Assembly (NCBI GenBank): GCA_044360305.1 | Contig: JBIKKQ010000001.1 | Location: 1-64,000 of the forward strand | Direction: 5' to 3' | Source of the DNA: QWPN01 sp044360305 | GTDB taxonomy: Bacteria > Planctomycetota > Planctomycetia > Pirellulales > UBA1268 | Length of the DNA: 64,000 nt | Part shown: piece by piece, positions 26,440-35,150 of the stretch | Layout: the number at the start of each line of letters is the position of its first letter | Numbering within the stretch: the first letter of the stretch is position 1 | Translations under genes and position numbers: made by a program | Notes under the pieces: generated by a model | Told to the model about the DNA's origin: nothing | Database searches by the model: none | What the model saw: the letters and a program-made list of their open reading frames with translations, nothing else

Positions 26440-28665
26440 ATGCCCACTTCGATTTCCGCCAACAACCTCCTCGTGCTCGTGCCGCTCCTGCCGCTCGTCG
26501 GCGCCGTGCTCACGGTCGCCCTCGGCCGGCTGCTCCGGGGCCGGGCCCATCTCCCCGCGCTGATCGGCATCGGCGGCTCGGCGGTGGCCGCCCTGCTCCT
26601 CCTCGGCTCCCTCGTGACCGACGTCCGCGGGGCGCGGAACGACGGGGTGCATGGACGACCGGTCGAGTTCGTCACCACCCTCTGGCAGTGGGCGACGGTC
26701 GCCGACGGCTCGGTTGCGCCCGGCGGCGGCCCGGCGACCGACGCGACGGCGCCGATCGCCACCGACGAGGCGGCGCGGCAGGCCGGCGGCCGGTTCTCGA
26801 TCCCGGTGGCCCTGCGGCTCGACCCGCTGACCGCGACGCTGCTGGTGATCATCACCGGCGTCGGCCTGCTGGTGGCGATCTACTCGATCGGCTACATGCA
26901 CGACGATCCGGGCTACCCGCGGTTCTTCGCCCTCGTGGCGATGTTCGTGTTCTCGATGACCATGCTCGTGGCGGCGAGCAACTTTCTGCTCGTCTACGTC
27001 TTCTGGGAGGCGGTGGGGGCCTGCAGCTACCTGCTGATCGGCTTCTGGTTCACGAAGCCCGAGGCGGCCAAGGCGGCCAAGAAGGCCTTCCTCGTCAACC
27101 GCGTCGGCGACTTCGGGCTCGCCGTCGCCACGTTCCTCCTCTGGATGACCTACGGCACGCTGAACTTCCATGACACGCTGGCCGGCGACGGCACGATCAT
27201 CCCGGGCATCCTCGGCCAGACCCGGCTGGCGGACGCCGCCGGCTACGTCGGGGGAGCGGTGGGAACGGCGATCTGCCTGCTCCTGCTCCTCGCCGCCTGC
27301 GGCAAGAGCGCCCAACTGCCGCTCCACGTCTGGCTGCCGGACGCGATGGAGGGCCCCACCCCGGCCAGCGCCCTGATCCACGCCGCCACGATGGTCACCG
27401 CCGGCGTGTACCTCGTCGCGCGGTGCGCACCCTTGTTCGTCGGCTGCCCGGACGCGCTTGCGGCGGTGTCGGTGGTCGGGGCGACGACGGCGCTGGTGGC
27501 GGCCCTGATCGGCACCGTGCAGAACGACCTCAAGCGGGTCCTCGCCTACTCCACGATCAGCCAACTGGGGTACATGTTCGTCGCCCTCGGCACCGGCACC
27601 CTGCTCGGGTTCACCGCCGCCATCTTCCATCTCGTGACCCACGCCTTCTTCAAGGCCCTGCTGTTCCTCGGCGCGGGTTCGGTGATGCACTCCATGGGGG
27701 GCGTCATCGACATGCGCCGGTTCGGCGGCCTGCGCCGGATCATGCCCGTGACGGCGGCGACGTTCCTCGTCGGGGCGCTGGCGCTCGGCGGTGTCCCTCC
27801 GTTCGCCGGCTTCTTCAGCAAGGACGAGATCCTCGCCGCGGTCCATGCCCGCGGCTGGGCCGACCATCACCATGCCCACGAGGAGGCGGCGCCGGGCCGC
27901 GGCGACCATGCCGGCCGGCGGTTGCCGGTCCACGAGGCCGTGCTCCGGTCGCCGCAGTCGGACGCCGCCGGCGCCGGGCTCGACCAGCCACGGACGTGGC
28001 GACTGGTCTTCTGGATGTCGCTGGTCACCGCCGGCCTGACCGCCTTCTACACGTTCCGCGCCCTGTTCATGACGTTCACCGGGCCGACGCGGGTGCCGGA
28101 GGAGGCGGGCCACCACGCCCACGAGTCGCCGCCGGTGATGACGCTGCCGCTCGTCGTGCTCGCCGTGGCCTCGGCCGTGAGCGGCTGGTGGCTGTTTGCC
28201 ACGCACGGCCTCGCGGACTTCCTCGCCTCCACCCCATCGTTCACGGCGCCGGCCATCGTGGCCAGCGCCGTGCCCCACGCCTTCCACCTCGACCTCGCCC
28301 TGCAGGGCACGCTGGCGGCGGCCCTCGGCATCGCGCTGGCCGCGATCGGCCATCTCGGCCGGCGCAGCGACGGACCGCAGATGGAAAGGTTCCTCGGCCC
28401 GCTCGGCACGCTGTTCGCCAACCGCTTCTACCTCGACGAACTCTACGCCGCCCTCATCGTGACGCCGCTGCGGCTCGTGGCCGGGCTGGCGGCCGCCTGC
28501 GACCGCGGGATCGTGGACGGGATCGTGGACGGGATCGCCCGCCTGCCGCTGGCCGTCGGTGCCGCCGTCCGCCACTTCCAGTCGGGCCTCGTGCAACGGT
28601 ACGCCCTGGCCGGCGTCCTCGGAACGCTGCTCATGGTCCTCGGGCTGTGGTGGGGCATCCGCTGA
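26440..28665 (+). CDS. nuoL: NADH-quinone oxidoreductase subunit L
   Basis: A 741-residue antiporter-like proton-pumping subunit. Core motifs are VYVFWEAVGACSYLLIGFWF with the key Glu, KSAQLPLHVWLPDAMEGPTP, ALIHAATMVTAGVYLVAR, and FHLVTHAFFKALLFLGAGSV. It is longer than the usual 610-660 residues because of insertions. One is between helices 2 and 3 (Gly/Ala-rich, residues about 90-115). A His-rich cytoplasmic or periplasmic loop (GWADHHHAHEEAAPGRGDHA) lies near residues 475-495. The C-terminal lateral helix region is present. Confidence 0.95.
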   Translation: MPTSISANNLLVLVPLLPLVGAVLTVALGRLLRGRAHLPALIGIGGSAVAALLLLGSLVTDVRGARNDGVHGRPVEFVTTLWQWATVADGSVAPGGGPATDATAPIATDEAARQAGGRFSIPVALRLDPLTATLLVIITGVGLLVAIYSIGYMHDDPGYPRFFALVAMFVFSMTMLVAASNFLLVYVFWEAVGACSYLLIGFWFTKPEAAKAAKKAFLVNRVGDFGLAVATFLLWMTYGTLNFHDTLAGDGTIIPGILGQTRLADAAGYVGGAVGTAICLLLLLAACGKSAQLPLHVWLPDAMEGPTPASALIHAATMVTAGVYLVARCAPLFVGCPDALAAVSVVGATTALVAALIGTVQNDLKRVLAYSTISQLGYMFVALGTGTLLGFTAAIFHLVTHAFFKALLFLGAGSVMHSMGGVIDMRRFGGLRRIMPVTAATFLVGALALGGVPPFAGFFSKDEILAAVHARGWADHHHAHEEAAPGRGDHAGRRLPVHEAVLRSPQSDAAGAGLDQPRTWRLVFWMSLVTAGLTAFYTFRALFMTFTGPTRVPEEAGHHAHESPPVMTLPLVVLAVASAVSGWWLFATHGLADFLASTPSFTAPAIVASAVPHAFHLDLALQGTLAAALGIALAAIGHLGRRSDGPQMERFLGPLGTLFANRFYLDELYAALIVTPLRLVAGLAAACDRGIVDGIVDGIARLPLAVGAAVRHFQSGLVQRYALAGVLGTLLMVLGLWWGIR

Positions 28666-28708
28666 CCCGTGACCCCCTCCATGGCGACAAGAAAGTGACC
28701 CGCCGCCG

Positions 28709-30457
28709 ATGAACGAATTCTCCCCCGGCCTGCACCTGCTGCTGGTCATCGCCGCGCCGCTCGTGGGCGCCCTGGCCGCCTGGCTGTTCGGCAGCCGGGG
28801 CATCGGCGCCGTCCGGCAGAGCGCCGCCGTGACGGCCGTGGTCACGCTCCTGCTCGCCGGCTGGCTGATCCTCCGCGCCCTCGGCGACCCGGGGTTCCTC
28901 GCCGGCCGCCCGTTCGCCACCGTCTCCCTGCCGTGGCTCGTCGAGTCCCCGTTCGACGTCCGGTTCTCCCTCGGGCTCGACGGCCTCTCGCTCTGGATGT
29001 TCGGCCTCGCCGCGCTCCTCTCCCTGACGGCGGTGCTCGTCAGCTGGGAGGCCGTCACGGACCGCGTCGTGGGCTTCTACGTGCTCCTCCTCGTGCTCGA
29101 GGCGGCGATGCTCGGCGTGTTCGCGGCCCGCGACGTGATCCTGTTCTACGTCTGCTTCGAGTTCACGCTCGTGCCGCTGTTCTTCCTGATCGGCATCTGG
29201 GGGCACGAGGAGCGGCGCCGGGCCGCGGTCAAGTTCTTCGTCTACACGCTGGCCGGGAGCGTGCTCACGTTCCTCGGCCTGTTGGCGATCGTCCTCTGGG
29301 CGGCCTCCCACACCGGCACCATCAGCTTCGACATCGCGTCGCTGACCGCGGTGCTGCGCCAGCATCCGCTGCCGATGACGGCCGCGTCCGGCTGGCTGCA
29401 GATGACGGTGTTCCTGGCGCTCCTGGCCGGGTTCGCCGTCAAGGTGCCGATCGTGCCGCTGCACACCTGGCTGCCGCTGGCCCACGTCGAGGCGCCGACC
29501 GGCGGGAGCGTCGATCTCGCCGGCGTGCTCCTCAAGATCGGGATCTACGGCTTCCTGCGATTCTCGCTGCCGATGCTCCCCGAGGCGACGGCGGCGGCGG
29601 CCCCGTGGTTGTTCGGCCTCGGGGTGGTAGGCATCCTCTACGGCGGCCTCGTGGCCCTCGTGCAGACCGACCTCAAGCGGCTCATCGCCTACTCGTCGGT
29701 GAGCCACATGGGCTACATCGTGATGGGGCTGTTCGCGCTCACGCCGGTGGCCGTGGAGGGGGCCAACCTCCAACTCGTCAACCACGGCCTCTCGGCGGCC
29801 GGCCTGTTCGCACTCGTGGGCATGATCTACGAGCGGTTCCACACCCGGTCGATCGCCAATCTCGGCGGCATCGCGTCGCGGGCGCCATGGCTCACGGTGC
29901 TGTTCATGCTGTTCACGTTCTCGAGCATCGGCCTGCCGGGCCTCAACGGGTTCGTCGGCGAGTTCATGATCCTCGCCGGTTCGTTCCAGCGGGCCTGGTC
30001 GGGCGTGGCACCGGCCTACGGGACGGCCTACCTCGTCATGGCCCTCGCGGCGGTGAGCGGCGTCGTGCTCGGCGCCTGGTACATGCTCTGGGCGGTGGAG
30101 CGGGTCTTCTTCGGCCCCTCCCGGGAACCGCCCCGGGCGGGCGGCCACGGACACGATGCCGGCGGCCACTCCCATGCCGACCAGGTCCATGCCGACCACG
30201 GCCACGGTCACCACGCGCATGGTCATGGTCACGCCGGTCATGGCCCGCAGGCGGCGGACCGCTGCGACCTGCGCTGGTACGAGTTCGCCGCCCTGCTCCC
30301 GCTGGCGGTGTTCGTCGTCTGGATCGGCCTGACGCCGGCCACGTTCCTCGCCCCGGCGGCCCCGACGCTCAAGGCGGCCACGCAGGCCTCGGCCGCGGCG
30401 TTCGCCGCGCGGATGCAGGCCCCCACTCCCTCCGATCAGGTCGCCCGCGCCCAGTGA
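28709..30457 (+). CDS. nuoM: NADH-quinone oxidoreductase subunit M with His-rich loop
   Basis: A 582-residue antiporter-like subunit. It shows LFYVCFEFTLVPLFFLIGIW with the key Glu, KVPIVPLHTWLPLAHVEAPT, GSVDLAGVLLKIGIYGF, and RLIAYSSVSHMGYIVMG. Near residues 478-515, before the last helix, there is a tract of about 16 histidines (GGHGHDAGGHSHADQ, then HGHGHHAHGHGHAGHG). Such a run is not part of standard NuoM. It may bind metal or simply be a flexible loop; this is inference. Confidence 0.95.
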   Translation: MNEFSPGLHLLLVIAAPLVGALAAWLFGSRGIGAVRQSAAVTAVVTLLLAGWLILRALGDPGFLAGRPFATVSLPWLVESPFDVRFSLGLDGLSLWMFGLAALLSLTAVLVSWEAVTDRVVGFYVLLLVLEAAMLGVFAARDVILFYVCFEFTLVPLFFLIGIWGHEERRRAAVKFFVYTLAGSVLTFLGLLAIVLWAASHTGTISFDIASLTAVLRQHPLPMTAASGWLQMTVFLALLAGFAVKVPIVPLHTWLPLAHVEAPTGGSVDLAGVLLKIGIYGFLRFSLPMLPEATAAAAPWLFGLGVVGILYGGLVALVQTDLKRLIAYSSVSHMGYIVMGLFALTPVAVEGANLQLVNHGLSAAGLFALVGMIYERFHTRSIANLGGIASRAPWLTVLFMLFTFSSIGLPGLNGFVGEFMILAGSFQRAWSGVAPAYGTAYLVMALAAVSGVVLGAWYMLWAVERVFFGPSREPPRAGGHGHDAGGHSHADQVHADHGHGHHAHGHGHAGHGPQAADRCDLRWYEFAALLPLAVFVVWIGLTPATFLAPAAPTLKAATQASAAAFAARMQAPTPSDQVARAQ

Positions 30458-30467
30458 AGGCCCCCGC

Positions 30468-32207
30468 ATGAACCCGACGTCCTCCCTATCGTTCCAACTG
30501 CTCGCCCCGGAGATCGCGCTGGTGGCGGCGGCGCTCGTGGCCTGGCTGGGGGCCGCGTTTCTCGGCCTGCGAGCCGGCTGGCTCGTCGCCCTGGCGGGGA
30601 TCGGTGGGGCCGCGATCCTCGCCGGTGGCGGACCGGCCGCCGGCACGGTGGCCTCCGGCGGCGTCGTCATCGACCCGTTCTCCAGCTTCATCCGCTGGAC
30701 GGTCCTGTCGCTCGGGGCGCTGGTGGTGCTCGTTCAGGCGGGCGACCTGTTCGCGTCAGCATCGAGCCGGGGGTCCGGCCTGCGCCGCGGCGGCACCTGC
30801 GAGGAGGCGGGCACGCTCCTCGTGATGCTCGCCGGACTGTCGCTCGTCGGCGTCGCCGGCGACCTCGTGCTCCTGTTCGCGGGGCTCGAGCTGGTGTCGA
30901 TCCCGACGTACGTCCTCCTCGCCCTCAAGCGAACCGACGCCCGCGGGCAGGAGGCGGGGCTGAAGTATTTCTTTCTCTCGCTCGTCGCCTCGGCCTTCTT
31001 TCTCTACGCGCTCGTCTGCCTGTACGGCATCGGCGGCTCGACCAGCCTGGCCGCGATCGCCCAGCGGCTCCACGCCGCGGACAGCAGCGCCGCCGACGCC
31101 TTCAGGTCGCTGCTGCCGGCGGCGCTCGGCATGGCGCTGGTCGGCGCCGCCTTCCGCATGGCCGCCGTTCCGATGCACTTCTACGCTCCCGACGTCTACG
31201 AGGGGACGAGCCCGGGCAACGCCGCGGTCCTGTCCACGCTCCCCAAGGTCGCGGGCCTGGTGATTCTCGCCCGGGTGCTGGCCCTCGGCATCACCCCCGA
31301 CGCCGGGCAGCCGGCCGCGGCGCCGGCGGCAGTCGCCTGGCTCGACATCCTCTGGCAATTGGTCGCCGTGCTGGCGGCGATCACGATGACGGTGGGCAAC
31401 GTGATGGCGCTCTGGCAGCGGAACCTGCGCCGGCTCCTCGCCTGCTCCTCGATCGCCCACGCCGGCTACCTGCTCGTTGGCGTGGCGGCGGCCGCCGCGG
31501 GCGCCGCGGCCCGGGCCGGGCAGCCGCTCGGCGACGTCGGCGGCCTCGATGCCGGCTGGGTCCTGCGGATCGGCGGCATGTCGGCCGCGCTGTTCTACCT
31601 GCTCACCTACGCTCTGGCCACGATCGGGATCTTCGGCGGGCTCGCCTACCTCGGCCATCGCTGGCCCGAATGGACCGCGACCAGCGGCCCGCGACCGCCG
31701 CGTGAGGAGATCGCGACCGTGGACGACCTCGACGGCCTCGCGACCACCAACCCCGTCGCCGCGTTCGCCATCGCCGTGTTCCTGATCTCGCTGGCGGGCA
31801 TCCCGCCGCTGCCGGGCTTCTGGGGCAAGCTGTCGCTGGCGACGGCGAGCCTCGCCGTGGACTGGAACGCGCCGCTGGTCGCCGGCAGCCGCCGGGCGTG
31901 GTTCGTGGGACTGGCGCTGGTGCTGGTGCTCAACGCCGCGATCGCCGCCGCCTACTACCTGCGCGTCATCGGGGCGATGTATTTCAAGTCGTCGAAGCGG
32001 GGCGTGCAGGCCGACGGCGGCCTGGCCGCCGGCGTGGCGATGCTCGTCTGCCTGGTCGCGGTGGCCGGCGTCTCGGTCGCCCCCCGGGGGCTCGTCGCCT
32101 GGACCCACGCCGCCGGTGACGCCGTCTCCGGCGGCGACCTTCCGGCCACCGAGGCCCGGGCGGCGGCCCGCGGCCCGGCCGCCACCCCGCTGGCGGGTCT
32201 GCGATGA
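30468..32207 (+). CDS. nuoN: NADH-quinone oxidoreductase subunit N
   Basis: A 579-residue antiporter-like subunit and the last of the complex I set. Motifs are LVLLFAGLELVSIPTYVLLA with the key Glu, QEAGLKYFFLSLVASAFFLY, AVPMHFYAPDVYEGTSPGNA, LARLLACSSIAHAGYLLVGV-like sequence, and SLAGIPPLPGFWGKL. The C-terminus beyond residue 540 is Ala/Gly-rich. Its stop overlaps the mrp start (ATGA). Confidence 0.94.
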   Translation: MNPTSSLSFQLLAPEIALVAAALVAWLGAAFLGLRAGWLVALAGIGGAAILAGGGPAAGTVASGGVVIDPFSSFIRWTVLSLGALVVLVQAGDLFASASSRGSGLRRGGTCEEAGTLLVMLAGLSLVGVAGDLVLLFAGLELVSIPTYVLLALKRTDARGQEAGLKYFFLSLVASAFFLYALVCLYGIGGSTSLAAIAQRLHAADSSAADAFRSLLPAALGMALVGAAFRMAAVPMHFYAPDVYEGTSPGNAAVLSTLPKVAGLVILARVLALGITPDAGQPAAAPAAVAWLDILWQLVAVLAAITMTVGNVMALWQRNLRRLLACSSIAHAGYLLVGVAAAAAGAAARAGQPLGDVGGLDAGWVLRIGGMSAALFYLLTYALATIGIFGGLAYLGHRWPEWTATSGPRPPREEIATVDDLDGLATTNPVAAFAIAVFLISLAGIPPLPGFWGKLSLATASLAVDWNAPLVAGSRRAWFVGLALVLVLNAAIAAAYYLRVIGAMYFKSSKRGVQADGGLAAGVAMLVCLVAVAGVSVAPRGLVAWTHAAGDAVSGGDLPATEARAAARGPAATPLAGLR

Positions 32208-33292
32208 GCACGGCCCCGACCGAGACCGCCGTCCGCAGCCTGCTCGGCGAGATCGCCGATCCCGAGTCCGGCCGACCGCTCACGGAGATGGGCCAGGTCG
32301 TGGCGGTCGCGGCCGCCCCGGCGGCGATCGCCGTCACGGTCGGCCTCACGACCCACTCCGCCATCCTCTGGAACGCGACCCGGGGCCGGATCGAGGAGCT
32401 GCTCCGCAGCCGGTTTCCCGGCGTGCCGCAGGTGACGGTCACCATCGTGCCGCACGACCGGCCGCCTCCGAAGCTCGGCCAGATCGGCCTCGAGGCGAAG
32501 AGCGTGATCGCCGTCGGCTCCGGCAAGGGGGGCGTGGGCAAGAGCACGATCGCCGCCTCGATCGCCATCGGGCTCGCCCGGGCGGGCAGCCGCACCGGCC
32601 TCCTCGACGCCGACGTCTACGGGCCGAGCGTGCCCCACCTGCTCGGCCTCTCCGGCCGTCCGCAGATCGAGGATGGAAAGATCCTGCCGCAGTGGCTCGA
32701 CGTCGGCCGCAGCCGGATGCCGACGATGTCGATGGGATTCCTCGTGCCGGCCGGCGAGGCGGTGGTGTGGCGCGGGCCGATGCTCCACGGGGCGATCACG
32801 CAGATGCTCCGCGACACCCGCTGGGGGCCGCTCGACTATCTCGTCATCGACATGCCGCCGGGCACTGGGGACATCGCGCTGACGCTCTCGCAGGTGCTGC
32901 CGCTGACCGGTGCCGTCGTGGTCTGCACGCCGCAGGACGTGGCCCTGCTCGACGCCACCAAGGCGATCGCGATGTTCCGCAAGGTCAACATCCCGCTCCT
33001 CGGCATGGTGGAGAACATGAGCTTCTTCATCTGCCCCGACACGGGGAAGCGGTACGACATCTTCGGCACGGGCGGGGCGAAGCGGACCGCGCAGGAGCTG
33101 GACATCCCGTTTCTCGGCGAGGTGCCGATCCAGATCCCGATCCGCGAGCATGGCGACGCCGGGCGGACGGCGGCCAACTACGACGATCCGGCCGCGGCCC
33201 CGTATTTCGAGGCGATCTGCGCGCGGCTGGTCGGCACTCTCGCCGCGGCCACGGCCGCCCGACCGCCGCTCCCGTCGCTGCCGGTGCTCTGA
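32204..33292 (+). CDS. mrp: Mrp/ApbC-type Fe-S carrier P-loop ATPase
   Basis: A 362-residue protein with an N-terminal MIP18/DUF59 domain (residues about 8-85) and a MinD-like ATPase. Walker A is GSGKGGVGKSTIAASIAIGL, followed by LLDADVYGPSVPHLLGL, VWRGPMLHGAITQML and YLVIDMPPGTGDIALTLSQV. Family members load or carry Fe-S clusters. The usual C-x-x-C is altered: FFICPDTGKRYDIFG keeps only the first Cys. Co-translation with nuoN suggests a role in complex I maturation. The 3' 54 codons recur, diverged, at 43185-43346, so this gene marks the edge of an island. Confidence 0.93.
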   Translation: MSTAPTETAVRSLLGEIADPESGRPLTEMGQVVAVAAAPAAIAVTVGLTTHSAILWNATRGRIEELLRSRFPGVPQVTVTIVPHDRPPPKLGQIGLEAKSVIAVGSGKGGVGKSTIAASIAIGLARAGSRTGLLDADVYGPSVPHLLGLSGRPQIEDGKILPQWLDVGRSRMPTMSMGFLVPAGEAVVWRGPMLHGAITQMLRDTRWGPLDYLVIDMPPGTGDIALTLSQVLPLTGAVVVCTPQDVALLDATKAIAMFRKVNIPLLGMVENMSFFICPDTGKRYDIFGTGGAKRTAQELDIPFLGEVPIQIPIREHGDAGRTAANYDDPAAAPYFEAICARLVGTLAAATAARPPLPSLPVL

Positions 33293-33298
33293 TACGCG
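33124..33298 (+). repeat. left copy of the mrp 3'-end direct repeat
   Basis: This segment, the last part of intact mrp plus GATACGCG after the stop, matches 43185-43352 with about 93% identity and one 6-bp in-frame gap. Of the 12 differences I count over 54 codons, 7 are silent. Together the two copies bracket the accessory island. Confidence 0.9.
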
Positions 33299-33444
33299 GC
33301 GGAGTCCTGGCCCCAGCCGCGGTTCACTCGATGCTGCCCGCCCCCCCGGCCCCCCCGGCGCTCGCCGGCCGACGAAGGGCGTGGCCTGCCTTGGAAAATC
33401 TGATCCAGCGGTTACCAAGGGGCGACGCTAACTCCGTTATCGGC

Positions 33445-33470
33445 CCATCGGGGATTTTGTGGGTGGCTCC
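33445..33470 (+). repeat. left inverted terminal repeat of the ISL3 element
   Basis: CCATCGGGGATTTTGTGGGT followed by GGCTCC; it aligns with the reverse complement of 34722-34748 with about seven mismatches and one gap. Confidence 0.7.
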
Positions 33471-33508
33471 GTAGTGGAGAATGCGGCTTCCCCCCGGAGG
33501 CAAGACGC

Positions 33509-34735
33509 ATGTTCGACACGGAGCTCTATCAGCAGGTTCTCTTCTTGACCGCTCCTTGGAAGGTGACGGACGTGAGGCTCGATGTCGAGTCAACAGAGAT
33601 CCACGTCCACGTCGAGCATCCCGAGGGCTGCCGCTGGAGCTGCCCGCATTGTAGCCGAGAGTTGGCCTGCTACGACCATGCGCCCGAGCGGCGGTGGCGG
33701 CATCTCAACACCTGCCAGTTCCACACGCTCGTCCATGCGCGTGTCCCACGGGTCGAGTGCCCCGAGCACGGAGTGGTGCAGGTCAAGGTTCCGTGGGCGG
33801 AGCCCCACGGCCGCTTCACCCTGCTCATGGAGCGGTTTGTGATCGACGTCCTCCAGGCCTGCCAGACCGTGAAGGGAGCATGCACCCTCGTCGGCATCTC
33901 CTGGGATCAGGCCTGGCACGTCTTGGATCGCGCTGTTGCCCGTGGGCTGGCCCGCAAGGAGGCAGACACGATCGCGCGTATCGGCATCGACGAGAAGGCA
34001 TTCCGCAAGGGCCATCGGTACCTGACCATCGTCAACGACGTTGACCGGGGGACCGTGGAGTTCGTTGAGGAAGGCCGGGAAAAGGCGAGTTTGGCGGCAT
34101 TCTACGAGTCCCGCACTCCGGAGCAGCTCGCGGGCATCGAGGCAGTGGCGATGGATATGTGGGAGCCCTACGTTCAAGCCACCCTCGAAGCCGTTCCTCT
34201 GGCTTCCTCAAAGATCGTCTTCGACCGCTTCCATGTCATGCAGCACATGACCGAAGCCGTGGATGTGGTGCGCCGCCGCGAGAATCGGCTGCTGACAGCT
34301 GAGGACGACGATCGCCTCAAGGGCACGAAGTACCTGTGGATCTCCTCCAAGGAGAACGTCCATCCCAAACGCCAGGCGGAGTTCCGCTTCCTCCGAGGAA
34401 GTGATCTCAAGACAGCCCGAGCCTGGACCATCAAGGAGAATCTGCGGCACCTGTGGTCGTTCCGTGTCGAGGGTTGGGCTCGTCGGTTCTTCTCTCAATG
34501 GAGCGGCTGGGCGATGCGGAGCCGCCTCGAGCCGATCAAGGCCGTAGCCCGCATGATCGACCGCCGCCTCGACAACATCATCACCCACTGCCGCCATCAA
34601 CTGACCAACGCCGTCGCCGAGGGTCTCAACAGCAAGATCATGGCCATCAAGCGTCGGGCCGGGGGCTACCGCAACGTCGGACACTTCAAGACCGTGATCT
34701 ACTTCTACTGCGGCGGATTACGGCTCTACCCATGA
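33509..34735 (+). CDS. ISL3-family transposase
   Basis: A 408-residue DDE transposase. It has the N-terminal zinc-ribbon (C45-P-H-C48, preceded by C41, then C84 in RVECPEHGVV), an HTH (VKGACTLVGISWDQAWHVLD), and a catalytic core with D161 (RIGIDEKAFRKGH), D216 (AVAMDMWEPYV) and E371 (NAVAEGLNSKIMAIKRRAGG). The end GHFKTVIYFYCGGLRLYP is family-typical. All key residues are present and the frame is open, so it may be active. The coding sequence is visibly less GC-rich than the nuo genes, consistent with recent transfer. Confidence 0.93.
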   Translation: MFDTELYQQVLFLTAPWKVTDVRLDVESTEIHVHVEHPEGCRWSCPHCSRELACYDHAPERRWRHLNTCQFHTLVHARVPRVECPEHGVVQVKVPWAEPHGRFTLLMERFVIDVLQACQTVKGACTLVGISWDQAWHVLDRAVARGLARKEADTIARIGIDEKAFRKGHRYLTIVNDVDRGTVEFVEEGREKASLAAFYESRTPEQLAGIEAVAMDMWEPYVQATLEAVPLASSKIVFDRFHVMQHMTEAVDVVRRRENRLLTAEDDDRLKGTKYLWISSKENVHPKRQAEFRFLRGSDLKTARAWTIKENLRHLWSFRVEGWARRFFSQWSGWAMRSRLEPIKAVARMIDRRLDNIITHCRHQLTNAVAEGLNSKIMAIKRRAGGYRNVGHFKTVIYFYCGGLRLYP

Positions 34736-34748
34736 AGTTCCCGGATGG
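34722..34748 (-). repeat. right inverted terminal repeat of the ISL3 element
   Basis: On the minus strand it reads CCATCCGGGAACTTCATGGG then TAGAGCC, partner of the left end. It overlaps the last codons of the transposase. Confidence 0.7.
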
Positions 34749-34751
34749 ACC

Positions 34752-35108
34752 CCCATACAAGACGACGTCCATCAGATGAGCCTTGTACATCAGATACCCC
34801 GTGCCGGCGTTCGCTGCCAGATCGACACCGAGGTTCACGATCGTTCCAGCTGCCGGCACACGTGCCGCCGAGTCGACGGCGATGTCAATCACCTGAATAG
34901 TTGCCAGAGCGAAATCGTATGGCCCACCGAGTGGCCTACGATCGCCGAGGGCGGGATTGACAACAAGACCCCACACACCACGTTCCCCCGGCGGGGCGAT
35001 CTCGTCCACGTGCCGAGCAGGGCTGCTGCCGGCCGGCTGTGGCACGAACCAGGATTTCCAACGCAGGCCACGGCGAAGGTGCCACGCACGGCCCCTGAAC
35101 GCCTGCAT
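34752..35108 (-). pseudogene. remnant of a small protein cut by the IS
   Basis: An open minus-strand frame runs from about 35108 into the insertion sequence. The stretch GERGVWGLVVNPALGDRRPL, then GGPYDFALATIQVIDIAVDS and VPAAGTIVNLGVDLA, has the hydrophobic pattern of a real, possibly lipoprotein-like product (a YceK-like protein is one guess). Its start is unclear and its end is lost in the IS end. No matching half is seen on the other side of the IS. It reads as a decayed or interrupted gene. Confidence 0.4.
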
Positions 35109-35110
35109 CT

Positions 35111-35143
35111 TGCCCAGATTTGGTGGCTGTCACCTTTATCCTC
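35111..35143. repeat. REP-like 33-nt repeat, copy 1
   Basis: TGCCCAGATTTGGTGGCTGT followed by CACCTTTATCCTC. It contains the near palindrome GGTGGCTGTCACC and lies 8 bp beyond the stop of the first LRR-like gene. Copy 2 at 36141 differs at two positions. Similar AAAGGTG-CACC words are typical of REP sequences mobilised by RAYT transposases in other bacteria. Confidence 0.7.
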
Positions 35144-35150
35144 TGAAATG

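Larger units (their letters stand above)
33442..34751 (+). mobile_element. ISL3-family insertion sequence
   Basis: A 1.3-kb element holding one transposase gene between similar inverted ends. The left end is GGCCCATCGGGGATTTTGTG (33442 onward). The right end read inward on the other strand is GGTCCATCCGGGAACTTCAT. These match in most positions of about 28. I see no 8-bp target duplication flanking these ends, so either the ends differ by a few bases or the element has been rearranged. On its right it cuts into a remnant gene. Confidence 0.82.
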
